Shown here: in pieces, positions 1-7,090 of the stretch | Position numbering within the stretch: the stretch's first letter is position 1 | Layout of the letters: each line of letters opens with the position of its first letter | Assembly: GCA_902767025.1 (NCBI GenBank) | Contig: CACXFZ010000027.1 | Coordinates: forward strand, 1-18,170 | Direction: 5' to 3' | Origin: an uncultured Coriobacteriaceae bacterium | GTDB lineage: Bacteria > Actinomycetota > Coriobacteriia > Coriobacteriales > Eggerthellaceae | DNA length: 18,170 nt | Notes under the pieces: model-generated | Told to the model about the DNA's origin: nothing | What the model saw: only the letters and a program-made list of their open reading frames with translations | Databases searched by the model: none | Position numbers and translations under genes: made by a program

Positions 1-66
1 ATGCACCCGGCCTCCCATAGCCTCAGTTACCATGCTTGTGGAAAGAAACAGGGAGGAACCCGCTTT

Positions 67-594
67 ATGACACAAGAACAGATAGCGCTATTGGAGCTCT
101 GCATAGTTGGCGGGCTTGGCTTGCTTCTCGTTCTAGCCGGAATCCTTGTAGCCATAGCAACCAAATCCCGTAACAGCAGATGCACATGCGCGTCTGTCGG
201 CAAGGTCGTGGACTACTACTGCAAAGGCGAGATGCGTGTTGGCCCCATTGTCGAATTCGAAACATGGGAAGGTGCAACCTACAGGGCGAGGAAGAAGTTC
301 GAGGGCTACAAGTCCACTGTCTTTCCCTCGTTAGACGAATCTGAAATAAGGGAAGGCGAAGATGGGTATCTTCACACAAGGCGCGGAGCGGTTGGCAGAT
401 GGCGCGAGTGCGCAGAAGCGCTCTGGCCTATAGGCTCGGATCAGACGGTGTATTACGATCCGGCCAGCCCTCAGAAGAGAAACTATGTGGGCAGGCCTGC
501 AACAAATAAGTTTGTCACGGTGTTTTTCATCTTGGCAGGTGTCGGCGTTGCGGCATTGAGTGTGGCATTGTTCTTTGTAATAGCGAACGGATAG
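67..594 (+). CDS. DUF3592-type two-pass membrane protein
   Basis: A 175-residue protein with one transmembrane helix near the N-terminus (about residues 8-31) and one at the C-terminus (about 149-172). Between them lies a soluble domain ending in VYYDPASP (128-135), the Y-D-P-x-x-P signature typical of DUF3592 proteins. Their biochemical role is unknown; the domain presumably sits outside or at the membrane face. The start at 67 is chosen because GGGAGG lies just upstream (51-56) at suitable spacing and because the TM helix then begins near the N-terminus. The frame stays open back to base 1, but that extension is polar and lacks features. The gene looks less GC-rich than most of the window, which may mean it is accessory DNA. 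It converges on the radical SAM gene, with a repeat cluster between them. Family assignment rests on topology and one motif. Confidence 0.72.
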   Translation: MTQEQIALLELCIVGGLGLLLVLAGILVAIATKSRNSRCTCASVGKVVDYYCKGEMRVGPIVEFETWEGATYRARKKFEGYKSTVFPSLDESEIREGEDGYLHTRRGAVGRWRECAEALWPIGSDQTVYYDPASPQKRNYVGRPATNKFVTVFFILAGVGVAALSVALFFVIANG

Positions 595-634
595 CTTGAG
601 CCTCCCATGCTCTCAGCCATCGAGGCAACCCAGC

Positions 635-793
635 GGACAGTTCTGTGTGTTCGTGGGACGAGGGCTCGGAACACAGGGGAACACAGGGGACAGTTCTGTG
701 TGTTCTGTCTAAAGCCAGGCGGCCCCTTGGTCTCCCTCGTCCCACGAACACACAGAACTGTCCCCTGTGTTCCGGCCGGCCCCTGTGTTCCGG
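635..793. repeat. REP-like inverted repeat cluster
   Basis: Three related copies of a unit built around GGGACAGTTCTGTGTGTTC lie between two convergent genes. Copy 1 (635-664) and copy 3 (734-763) form a perfect 30-bp inverted repeat. Copy 2 (678-705) forms a perfect 28-bp inverted repeat with 746-773. The pentadecamer-like motif GAACACAGGGG is also repeated next to copies 2 and 3. The last copy ends directly at the stop codon of the radical SAM gene. Repeats of this style accompany REP-associated (IS200-like, Y1) transposases in many bacteria, but no such transposase is encoded in the window. The transcript could also fold into a strong hairpin and act as a two-way terminator. No convincing gene lies here. 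Confidence 0.85.
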
Positions 794-2221
794 CTAGCTC
801 CGCTCGAGTTGTTCGAGATATCCGAGTTCACGTCTCAGATCGCTGCGAATAGATGCCTGCCAGAAGAACTCCCCGATAAACAGAACACGCTCGAGTCCAC
901 GTTTCTTGACGAGCGCATTCAGCAAACGGGGAGCAGAATAGACCTTTTTCGAAGCGCGAATGATCTCTTTTTGGAGTTGGGTTGGCGTCATGTTCTTGGG
1001 ACGGTGCACGACTGCTCCCACGCATCTGTCCCATCGGCCTGGATCCAGAAGATCGTCTTTGTGATCGTCGTAAGACGGGGTTCCGGGTATGAAGTACATC
1101 GACTGGACCAAGATCCCGTCGATATCGTGCTCCAACACGAAATCGGCAAGCTGGTCTCCCACGCCCGGATAGTGGTTTTCAGTGCCGACTATGAACAGGC
1201 CGCGTACCCGCAAACCGTGTGCCTGTATGTTCGCGATCGACCGTTCGATCTCGGCCCTGGTGCTTTTCTTGCCGTATGCGGCAAACGATTCGTCGTCTAT
1301 GAACTCGATTCCCATGGCAAGCTCCGAAAAACCCGCCTCGCGCAAAAGGTCCAGCATCTCGTCGTCGAAGCCGACTTCGTATCGAGCCTGGATCGTGAAG
1401 TTGTACTTGATGCCGCGGGCGATGATGGATTCAAGAACGCTTACAGCCCACGCCCTGTTGGCGAAGAAGTTGTCGTCGGTGATCCACAGCATCTTTGCGA
1501 TCCTGTGATGATGGGCATCGAAGAACTCTATCGCCTGCTCGATCTCGGTGACAACGGACTCGGGAGGACGGCATCTCACCTTGCGCCCGAACGCTGCAAC
1601 AAGCCCGCAGTACGAACAATTGTGGGGACATCCTCGGGAAGCATGCACCTGCGGCCATATCGTGTTGTGCCCGGCCATCTCCTTGTAACGGTGCACAAGC
1701 GAATAATCGGGAATCGTGTCTATCGCATGCGGTATCTCGGGTTCGAGCCCAGCAAGGCCGTCATCGCGCAACGCGCAGGCTCCTGCGACCACGCCAACCG
1801 GATCCCGATATTCCTCCAAGCATTTCAGCAACGGGACCAAGGACTCGTCGCCTTCGCCTCGAAGCACGTAGTCGCAATGCCGAGCCGCTTCTTCGGGTGC
1901 CAGCGTGGGGTGAAGCCCGCCCATCACCACCAGCATGTCGCAGCTCTCATGCAACGCATCTGCGATGGCATAGGCTCGGCAAGCGGCAAACGAGAAGAAG
2001 CTGATGCAGACAACGTCTGCGTCTACGACATCGTCCCAGTCGATCTCGGAAATGGATTCGCTGTAGCAATGCACATCGTCGAAGCTTCGTGAAGCCAGCG
2101 TGGCAAGGGTGAGCATTCCGTTCGAGGGCGCACGAATATAGCGTTCGTACACGAACAGATTGAGCGGGCTTCTGCGGTAGGGGCGGTTGCCCGGCTCTAT
2201 GAACCTGATCTTCATGCCCAC
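794..2221 (-). CDS. B12-binding domain radical SAM protein
   Basis: A protein of about 475 residues with a Rossmann-like cobalamin-binding domain (about 1-135; signature GGLHPTLAPEEAARHCDYVLRGEGDES) followed by a radical SAM barrel. The cluster motif CPHNCSYC (CxxxCxxC) is at 196, 200 and 203, numbered from MKIRF. The barrel continues with WITDDNFF, ARYEV and MGIEF strands typical of this class. Such enzymes use a [4Fe-4S] cluster, S-adenosylmethionine and often cobalamin for methylation or ring and carbon-skeleton chemistry; the substrate here is unknown. A GTG start at 2221 is preferred because AAAGGA ends six bases before it. An ATG two codons later (2215) is the alternative, but its spacing is longer. 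The gene is alone on its strand, convergent with the DUF3592 gene, and its stop touches the repeat cluster. The domain call is firm; the function is not known. Confidence 0.92.
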   Translation of the reverse strand: MGMKIRFIEPGNRPYRRSPLNLFVYERYIRAPSNGMLTLATLASRSFDDVHCYSESISEIDWDDVVDADVVCISFFSFAACRAYAIADALHESCDMLVVMGGLHPTLAPEEAARHCDYVLRGEGDESLVPLLKCLEEYRDPVGVVAGACALRDDGLAGLEPEIPHAIDTIPDYSLVHRYKEMAGHNTIWPQVHASRGCPHNCSYCGLVAAFGRKVRCRPPESVVTEIEQAIEFFDAHHHRIAKMLWITDDNFFANRAWAVSVLESIIARGIKYNFTIQARYEVGFDDEMLDLLREAGFSELAMGIEFIDDESFAAYGKKSTRAEIERSIANIQAHGLRVRGLFIVGTENHYPGVGDQLADFVLEHDIDGILVQSMYFIPGTPSYDDHKDDLLDPGRWDRCVGAVVHRPKNMTPTQLQKEIIRASKKVYSAPRLLNALVKKRGLERVLFIGEFFWQASIRSDLRRELGYLEQLERS

Positions 2222-2417
2222 GTGCTGTCCTTTGCAATCAGCCCTTCGGCTCCCTTTCCTTGCGGATTGTCCCTCGGGCGCTTCTCCACGCGCATGCTGC
2301 CTCTGGCGAACGCCCCGCATGAACAGGCCCCGCGAACCCAGCGCCTTGCGGTTTGCCTCGGTGCGCGAATGCCCTGCATGAGCGGGATCGCCCACCCCAA
2401 GGCTCACAACCTCAAAC

Positions 2418-2614
2418 AACGACGGCGACTGGCAATACTACGACGAGAAGCTGGGGGCATCAAGACCAAACTGCCGGCATGTCCCAGGTTGATGGCGTAC
2501 ATCACAGGCGAGGTTGTCCCGGGGCGGCGCCCCCATGTCATGCAAAGGGCAAGCCCGTCGATGCGTTCTGGGAGTACAATGCCTGTGAGTTCGAACTGCC
2601 GACGACGCAGGGGG
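2418..2614 (+). pseudogene. possible decayed gene remnant (unrecognised)
   Basis: Between the divergent radical SAM and PPC genes, three stretches that read like real protein occur in order but in different frames. They are NDGDWQYYDEKLG (from 2418), GGIKTKLPACPRLMAYITGE (about 2455-2515) and GKPVDAFWEYNACEFELP (about 2547-2602). The first switch falls at a run of five G (about 2452-2456) and the second near a run of C (about 2530-2534). This looks like one gene with two frameshifts, from decay or from homopolymer sequence errors. I do not recognise the protein. The rest of the 400-base gap (2222-2417) shows nothing I can support. Confidence 0.3.
2575..2580 (+). promoter_or_regulatory. candidate -10 box for the PPC gene
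   Basis: TACAAT matches the -10 consensus at five of six positions and lies 42 bases before the GTG start of the PPC/DUF296 gene. No clear -35 hexamer is visible at 16-18 bases upstream, so this is a weak call. It overlaps the suspected decayed gene. Confidence 0.25.
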
Positions 2615-2621
2615 TTCTACA

Positions 2622-3059
2622 GTGGAGTACAGAGAGTTCGGGGGCACCTACTACATTCGCCTCGACAGGGGCGACGAGATAATCTCGTCGATTGCCGCCA
2701 TCTGCGAGCGGGAACATGTCGGCTCCGCCATGTACAGCGGCATCGGCGGATGCAGCGAGGCGCAGATCCAGACTTACCTTCCCGAAGAGAACGGGTTCGA
2801 AACGCGGACGCTGGCCGGCATGCTGGAACTCGTGTCGCTCACCGGCAACGTCGTGTCCGACGGCGACGGCCTCTACCAGCATACCCATGCGGTCTTCGCC
2901 TACAAAGATGGCGGGCAGCACCGCATCGCGGCAGGCCACATCAAATCGATCACCGTCCTGTACACGGCCGAAATCGAGCTGAGGCCCGTTGTGGGCGGCA
3001 CCATCGGAAAACGATACGACCCGGAAACGGGCACGGGATTCTGGAGCTTTTCCGACTAG
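2622..3059 (+). CDS. PPC/DUF296 domain protein
   Basis: A 145-residue protein that is all one PPC (plants and prokaryotes conserved, DUF296) domain. Visible hallmarks are the opening RLDRGDEIISSIAAICE, the GIGG turn (40-43), and a QHTHAVFA strand (H87, H89) followed by AAGHI (H106); the His cluster is the usual candidate metal or ligand site. In plants the domain follows AT-hooks and helps DNA-binding proteins trimerise. Stand-alone bacterial versions have no settled function, and this one has no AT-hook, so DNA binding should not be assumed. Translation starts at GTG 2622, supported by AGGGGG at 2609-2614 with seven bases of spacing; an in-frame stop at 2586 rules out a long extension. It converges on the next gene with only 14 bases between stops, leaving no room for a normal terminator. 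Confidence 0.9.
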   Translation: MEYREFGGTYYIRLDRGDEIISSIAAICEREHVGSAMYSGIGGCSEAQIQTYLPEENGFETRTLAGMLELVSLTGNVVSDGDGLYQHTHAVFAYKDGGQHRIAAGHIKSITVLYTAEIELRPVVGGTIGKRYDPETGTGFWSFSD

Positions 3060-3073
3060 CCTAGCGTGTGGGC

Positions 3074-4849
3074 TTACCGCCCTCCAAACCCATAGCTGTC
3101 GACGAGCCATTCGCGCGAGTTGGGGGCGGTGCCGTGCAGGTCCATGCCGAAGTCGGTGCTCCAGCTGCCCGCATCCTCGTGGGTGCCAACCCCATGTCCC
3201 GAAAAGTCAGCGTGGAGCAGCAGACTGACCTTATAGGCGTTCATGCTTTGAGGGTCTTCCATGGCGGCTTGGCGCAGACCTGCGAAGTCCACCGGCCCGC
3301 CTGCCCCCTCGATGCTCTGCTCGTCCACGACGTACACGTCCAGGAACAGGATCGCCTCGTCGAACTCGGTCTTGTCCTTGCAATAGTGCTGCCACAGGGC
3401 GTGTTGAAGGTCGAGCACCGCGTCTTGCGTTTCGCCAAAGCGCGTGGGGAAGGCGCCTTGCGGCAAGAGCAGGTAGACCTTCCGTGCATCCGAAGAGCTG
3501 CCGGTGGGTCCGTAGGCGGAAAACGCGACGATGTTCTCTTCTGCCTGCCCCAGGTGCTGGGCCGCGAACGCAACCAGCTCTTCGTCGTAGGCGCTCTCGT
3601 CGTCGAGGGCGCACCATCTGCCACCGTCTTCGGTGTCGTTCGGCACCAGGGTGCCCGACGGGGTCGACAGGTGATCCTTGGATGCGTCGCCTTCGGCGTT
3701 CAGGCTCAAGAACTGCGAGCGCAGCATGTCGGCCGGTGCCGCGTGGACATCGTCTCGGGTCACGACCAGCAGGCGCTCCCTGGCCGACGTGCTGTCCAGC
3801 AGTTCGGGGTCCAGTTCGTTGCCGTATTTGCTGCGGAACGTTTCCGATACCACCAAGGGCGCGCCGGGCTCGAGCAGGGAGATGTCCACGAAATCCAGGC
3901 CCGTCACGTCGGCCACGTCGTAGAGCAGCTGGGTGAGAGCCCCTTCGTCGCGCAGGGGATCGTCGGCACCGCGGGTCCACACGAAAAGCCCGCCACGATC
4001 CGTCAGCGCGCAGGGACGGCCGTCGAGCAGTCCGCTCGCCTCGATGGCCTCGAGGCTTCTTTGCTGTTCGTCGAGGGCCGCGCGGCTTTCGTCGACATGC
4101 GACACGAAGTAGGCGGGGTCGGCCCAACGGTAGTAGCTCACCGACGTCTCCAGCCCCTTGTCGGCGCCGTTCTCGCAGACAAGCGAAACTTCGAAGAAGC
4201 TGTTCTCGTCATGGTGTTCGATCTTGGGGATGGGCCCCGTGTCGATGAACGGAAACCTTACGTTCAGGACGCGCCAGCTCTCCCCGGTTTCCTGCTCCAG
4301 GCGGTCCTGGGCTAGTTGAGCGACGCGTACCCACAGCTGCGGGCTCGTGTAGGAATCGCCGCTCGAAAACGCCCCGTCGCCCGTGGGCCAGGAGCCCTTC
4401 TCCAGCTGTGCGCGGTAGTCATCCACGATGGCCTGCGCCTCTGCGAGCCTGCGGCGCCGCGCATCCTCGTTGCCCGTTCCCAGGCCCTCGTTGTACTTCA
4501 TGGACTCGAAGCTCCCGCGCAGGGCGTCGAAGGTCTCCAGGTCGCGCTCTGTTACCGCGGTGTCGTAGATGAAGGCCTTGTCTTCGGCCGACTCGTGCGT
4601 GGGGGCGTCGGACAGGATCTGGGAGCAGCTGTTGAAGAGGCCCACGGTAAGGACGACCACGGTTGCCACAAACGCCACGGCGACCGCGATTCCCACCACG
4701 ACCAGAATCGGGCCGACCTTGCCCTTCTTTTTCGGAGGCTGGCTGTATGGCTGGGGAGGGCAGGCCTGGGCCTGCTGGGCAGGCTGCGGGCAAGGCGCCT
4801 GCGCGGCTGCGGGTGGCGGGGTGGGACTGCTGTTCCTGTTGTAATCCAT
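3074..4849 (-). CDS. proline-rich single-pass surface protein, unknown family
   Basis: A 591-residue protein I do not recognise. Residues 1-40 are rich in Pro, Gln and Ala with three Cys, followed by KKKGK and one long transmembrane helix (about 46-72). About 515 residues then follow, probably outside the cell, with acidic mixed composition and no repeats. This Pro-rich-tail, basic patch, single-helix layout is common for actinobacterial type II membrane proteins with an outer sensory or binding domain. No catalytic motif stands out. The ATG at 4849 has no Shine-Dalgarno sequence; instead a TATACT box ends seven bases upstream, suggesting a leaderless mRNA (separate entry). The gene is divergent from a 70-residue membrane peptide 109 bases away and could share regulation with it. 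The frame is intact throughout and well supported as coding; the role is open. Confidence 0.85.
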   Translation of the reverse strand: MDYNRNSSPTPPPAAAQAPCPQPAQQAQACPPQPYSQPPKKKGKVGPILVVVGIAVAVAFVATVVVLTVGLFNSCSQILSDAPTHESAEDKAFIYDTAVTERDLETFDALRGSFESMKYNEGLGTGNEDARRRRLAEAQAIVDDYRAQLEKGSWPTGDGAFSSGDSYTSPQLWVRVAQLAQDRLEQETGESWRVLNVRFPFIDTGPIPKIEHHDENSFFEVSLVCENGADKGLETSVSYYRWADPAYFVSHVDESRAALDEQQRSLEAIEASGLLDGRPCALTDRGGLFVWTRGADDPLRDEGALTQLLYDVADVTGLDFVDISLLEPGAPLVVSETFRSKYGNELDPELLDSTSARERLLVVTRDDVHAAPADMLRSQFLSLNAEGDASKDHLSTPSGTLVPNDTEDGGRWCALDDESAYDEELVAFAAQHLGQAEENIVAFSAYGPTGSSSDARKVYLLLPQGAFPTRFGETQDAVLDLQHALWQHYCKDKTEFDEAILFLDVYVVDEQSIEGAGGPVDFAGLRQAAMEDPQSMNAYKVSLLLHADFSGHGVGTHEDAGSWSTDFGMDLHGTAPNSREWLVDSYGFGGR

Positions 4850-4855
4850 CCGGCG

Positions 4856-4864
4856 AGTATAGCA
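4856..4864 (-). promoter_or_regulatory. extended -10 promoter for a leaderless transcript
   Basis: On the minus strand the sequence reads TGC-TATACT, a TGn extended -10 element with a -10 box matching five of six consensus bases. Only six bases separate it from the ATG at 4849, so transcription would begin at or next to the start codon. No ribosome site lies in that gap. There is no good -35 hexamer, as is usual for extended -10 promoters. Confidence 0.55.
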
Positions 4865-4958
4865 TTGGCGCCCGCGCCAGCCCTCCGCATTGCAGGGACG
4901 GCCGCACGCGTTGCACGCACAATGCGCAGCGGTTCAGGCCCCGACCAGGGAGCCCATC

Positions 4959-5171
4959 ATGGACTTCGATAACCTGGCTCCCGAGCTGCGCGACAAAGCC
5001 AAGAATTGCGAGACGCCCGAGCAGCTCCTGGCCACCTTGGGCCAGGGGATGGATCCGGCGCTCGTGATCGCGATCGAGACGGTCACGGCAATAGTCGCCG
5101 TTGCCATCCTGCTCGTCTTCGGCATATCGCTGCTGGTGCAATCCAACAGAGTCGAAGACGTATCGATGTAA
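4959..5171 (+). CDS. small membrane peptide with Nif11-leader-like N-terminus
   Basis: A 70-residue protein. Residues 1-27 (MDFDNLAPELRDKAKNCETP then EQLLATL) resemble the amphipathic opening of Nif11-type RiPP leader peptides, where a hydrophobic-x-x-[ED]-L, K-x-C-x-[ST]-x-E-[ED]-L-L pattern is usual. Instead of the usual acidic helix and Gly-Gly cleavage site, the sequence runs straight into one strong transmembrane helix (about 35-61) and a short tail. The ATG at 4959 has AGGGAG (4947-4952) six bases upstream, which decides the start against the longer in-frame reading. No modification or export genes for a RiPP are adjacent. It may therefore be a small membrane protein that has kept or borrowed the leader fold, perhaps acting with the divergent surface protein. 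The coding call is fairly secure; the leader relationship is a suggestion from pattern. Confidence 0.72.
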   Translation: MDFDNLAPELRDKAKNCETPEQLLATLGQGMDPALVIAIETVTAIVAVAILLVFGISLLVQSNRVEDVSM

Positions 5172-5296
5172 GACCGGACGCCACGGACAGCGCAGGCGTT
5201 CCTCCCACAGCCCGGACAAGCACGCGAACACTACCCCTCGTCGGGGTCGGGGCATTCGTGGCGGCGTGCTCTGGCTTCTTCGGGATTCGTTTCATG

Positions 5297-5504
5297 AGGT
5301 TTCCTCGGCCAAAACCAGGATTTCTGGCAAGAATCTCCGGTTGGGCTTGCTGGCTCCGAGGTTCTTCAGAATGAATACTATAGTAGTTCAAAACGAATTA
5401 TATAAGTAACATTTTGCATTCCGTCGCATGCATCGAACTACACGACGCCCATAAAACGGAGATTCTTGCCACGAAACCCGAAATCACCCAAGAAAACCGC
5501 CTCC
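5297..5504. repeat. inverted repeat pair around an AT-rich core
   Basis: Two diverged copies of a repeat of about 45 bases face each other at 5297-5339 and 5457-5504. Their inner ends are identical for 15 bases: TGGCAAGAATCTCCG at 5325-5339 and its reverse complement at 5457-5471. The outer parts match less well (both contain GGTTTTCTT-like and GGATTTC or GGTTTC-like segments). The 117-base core is much more AT-rich than the surroundings and contains a further 7-bp inverted pair (GTAGTTC 5383-5389, GAACTAC 5435-5441). The layout is that of a small non-autonomous element or paired REP unit. The gap from 5172 to 5543 has no gene I can support; this element fills most of it. Confidence 0.6.
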
Positions 5505-5543
5505 GGATAAGGCTTGCCGTCGCGCGCGGGACCAGGGAGCGGG

Positions 5544-6797
5544 CTAGTGCTCGTCCGCGCCTTGGTTGGTGCCGTCCTTCACGGCTGCAAACGAGATGAC
5601 GCATGCGGCCAGCGAAAAGGCAGCGACCACGAAGTACATGATGCGATAACCGGCCATGTCGGCCACGACGCCGCCGATGAGCGCGCCGATGGCGATGCCG
5701 ATGTCGAACAGGGTCATGTAGGTGGAGGTGGCCACGCCGTGCCTTTGGGGCTCCACGCTGGCAACGGCCATGGTCTGGTACGTGCCCATGGCCGTGCCGA
5801 TGCCCAGGCCGCCGAGCACGCCTGCGGCAACGAACATGGGCAGGCTGGTCGCGGCGCCGATGAGCACGAGCGTCCCTGCCGTGCACAGCGTTGCGAGTAT
5901 CGCCGGGATGCGGTACCCGTACGTGTCGATAAGGCGTCCGATGACCGGGCGGCTTGCAAGCGTGACGATGGCGTACACGACAAAGTACGACGACACGCCC
6001 TGCACTCCCTGGTCGGCCGCGTGCAGAGCTATGAAGGTCGTGATGCAGGCGAAGCCGATGTTGACGAGCATCATGAGCAGGCCGGGAAGCACGGCGCGTC
6101 GGTCGAAGAGCGTTTCGAGCTTCGAGCGCCTTTGTTCCTGAGGTGCGGCGGCAGGCTCCTCGGCCATGGCATGAGGCGCCTCGGCTTGTTGGGCGCCAGC
6201 CTGCCTCTGTGCCTGGAAGCCCCTTTCGATGAAGGTGAGCACCAGGGCGATGGCCGTTATGCCCGCAGCGACGTAGACCATGTACACCGCTCCGGGGCCG
6301 TCGACCAACGCAAGCGAAGCCACCGGCGCCAGCGCGCTCGACAGGGCGTTCGTCATCGCGAAGTAGCCCATGCCCTCGGCGAACCGCTTTCGCGGGATAA
6401 TGTCCGCGGCAAGGGTTGAAGACGCCGTGGAGCCCATGCCCCAGCCGATGCCGTGGATCAGGCGCAGCCCCAGGATGACGCCCACGAGGGGGAAGATGGC
6501 GTACGAGACAATCGCGCATGCCATGATCAGGGTGCCTGCGATGAGCATCCCGATGCGGCCGAAACGGTCGAGCAGGGCGCCCGCGAAGACGCGCACGAGG
6601 GTGGCCGTCACGGTCATCAGCGTGGTGGCAAGGCCCACGACCTGGCCGGTTGCACCCAGCTGGTCCATGTACAGGGGAAGGCCGACGTTGACCATCTGGA
6701 AACCGAAGAACGCAGCCAGGTTGATGGTTGCAAGCAGCAGGAAGTCGCGCGTGAATATCTCGCCAAACGAGCCTGCTTTCGCGTTGTCGCCAGCCAC
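5544..6797 (-). CDS. MFS transporter
   Basis: A 417-residue protein with 12 predicted membrane helices in two halves of six, joined by a charged, Ala/Gln/Glu-rich cytoplasmic loop (about 200-240). The N-terminal half has the MFS motif-A-like segment GALLDRFGRIGML after helix 2, and the C-terminal half has the matching GRLIDTYGYRIP. This is the drug/sugar-efflux-like branch of the major facilitator superfamily; the substrate cannot be read from the sequence. The GTG at 6797 is taken as the start because AAGGAGGA (6801-6808) lies just before it; the upstream in-frame extension is hydrophilic and runs through the palindrome described separately. Normal length for the family. It appears to be a single-gene unit with its own promoter. 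Confidence 0.92.
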   Translation of the reverse strand: MAGDNAKAGSFGEIFTRDFLLLATINLAAFFGFQMVNVGLPLYMDQLGATGQVVGLATTLMTVTATLVRVFAGALLDRFGRIGMLIAGTLIMACAIVSYAIFPLVGVILGLRLIHGIGWGMGSTASSTLAADIIPRKRFAEGMGYFAMTNALSSALAPVASLALVDGPGAVYMVYVAAGITAIALVLTFIERGFQAQRQAGAQQAEAPHAMAEEPAAAPQEQRRSKLETLFDRRAVLPGLLMMLVNIGFACITTFIALHAADQGVQGVSSYFVVYAIVTLASRPVIGRLIDTYGYRIPAILATLCTAGTLVLIGAATSLPMFVAAGVLGGLGIGTAMGTYQTMAVASVEPQRHGVATSTYMTLFDIGIAIGALIGGVVADMAGYRIMYFVVAAFSLAACVISFAAVKDGTNQGADEH

Positions 6798-6826
6798 GCT
6801 TCCTCCTTCAGTGCCTGATGCGGGTT

Positions 6827-6860
6827 CGGACAGGCGCGTCCGCCTGTCCGTGACAGTGTA
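6827..6860 (-). promoter_or_regulatory. MFS promoter with palindrome at the transcription start
   Basis: On the minus strand TACACT (6855-6860) is a good -10 box ahead of the MFS gene. Immediately downstream, CGGACAGGCG (6827-6836) and CGCCTGTCCG (6841-6850) form a perfect 10-bp inverted repeat with a four-base centre. It covers the expected start of transcription. It could be a repressor operator or a hairpin at the 5' end of the mRNA; the ribosome site at 6801-6808 lies beyond it. No convincing -35 hexamer was found. Confidence 0.5.
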
Positions 6861-7064
6861 GCGCAGGCTGCCACGGGGCAACAGGGAGCAGCAGGCGGCA
6901 ACGGCGGATGCCCCATCGTCCTTGGGGCCTGGATCGACGCCGACGCAAGCGCATCGAAAAGCTCGTCGCGAAGTGCGAGTCCATCCCCATCGGGCACAGG
7001 CAATAGCGCGATTTCATGGCAGGGCGGGCCAGCGTCCCTGTGCCGGCCCGGTTCGAGGTCCGGC

Positions 7065-7090
7065 CTCCGACTGCTACTTGCCAGTCGGAG
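7065..7090 (-). terminator. hairpin with the protease stop codon in its loop
   Basis: CTCCGACTG (7065-7073) and CAGTCGGAG (7082-7090) form a perfect 9-bp stem. The eight-base loop contains the stop codon of the secreted protease gene (7074-7076). No T-run follows on the minus strand, so intrinsic termination is uncertain; it may protect the 3' end or affect ribosome release. The remaining gap up to the MFS promoter (6861-7064) contains nothing else I can support. Confidence 0.4.

Noticed and set aside
635..773. CRISPR array
   Set aside because: The repeats are inverted relative to each other, unevenly spaced and only three; no cas genes are present.
607..852. Small open frames in the repeat cluster
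   Set aside because: Their sequence is only the translated inverted repeats, with no ribosome site.
3068..4315. Long plus-strand open frame opposite the 591-residue surface protein
   Set aside because: It mirrors the codon structure of the minus-strand gene, has no ribosome site and no recognisable domain; high GC makes such antisense frames common.
794..5171. RiPP gene cluster made of the radical SAM enzyme and the leader-like peptide
   Set aside because: The two are 2.7 kb apart with two unrelated genes between them, the peptide has no core region, and no transporter or peptidase for a RiPP is present.
6808..7017. Minus-strand 69-codon frame upstream of the MFS gene
   Set aside because: No ribosome site; it runs through the palindrome and promoter, and its composition is Arg-rich low-information sequence.
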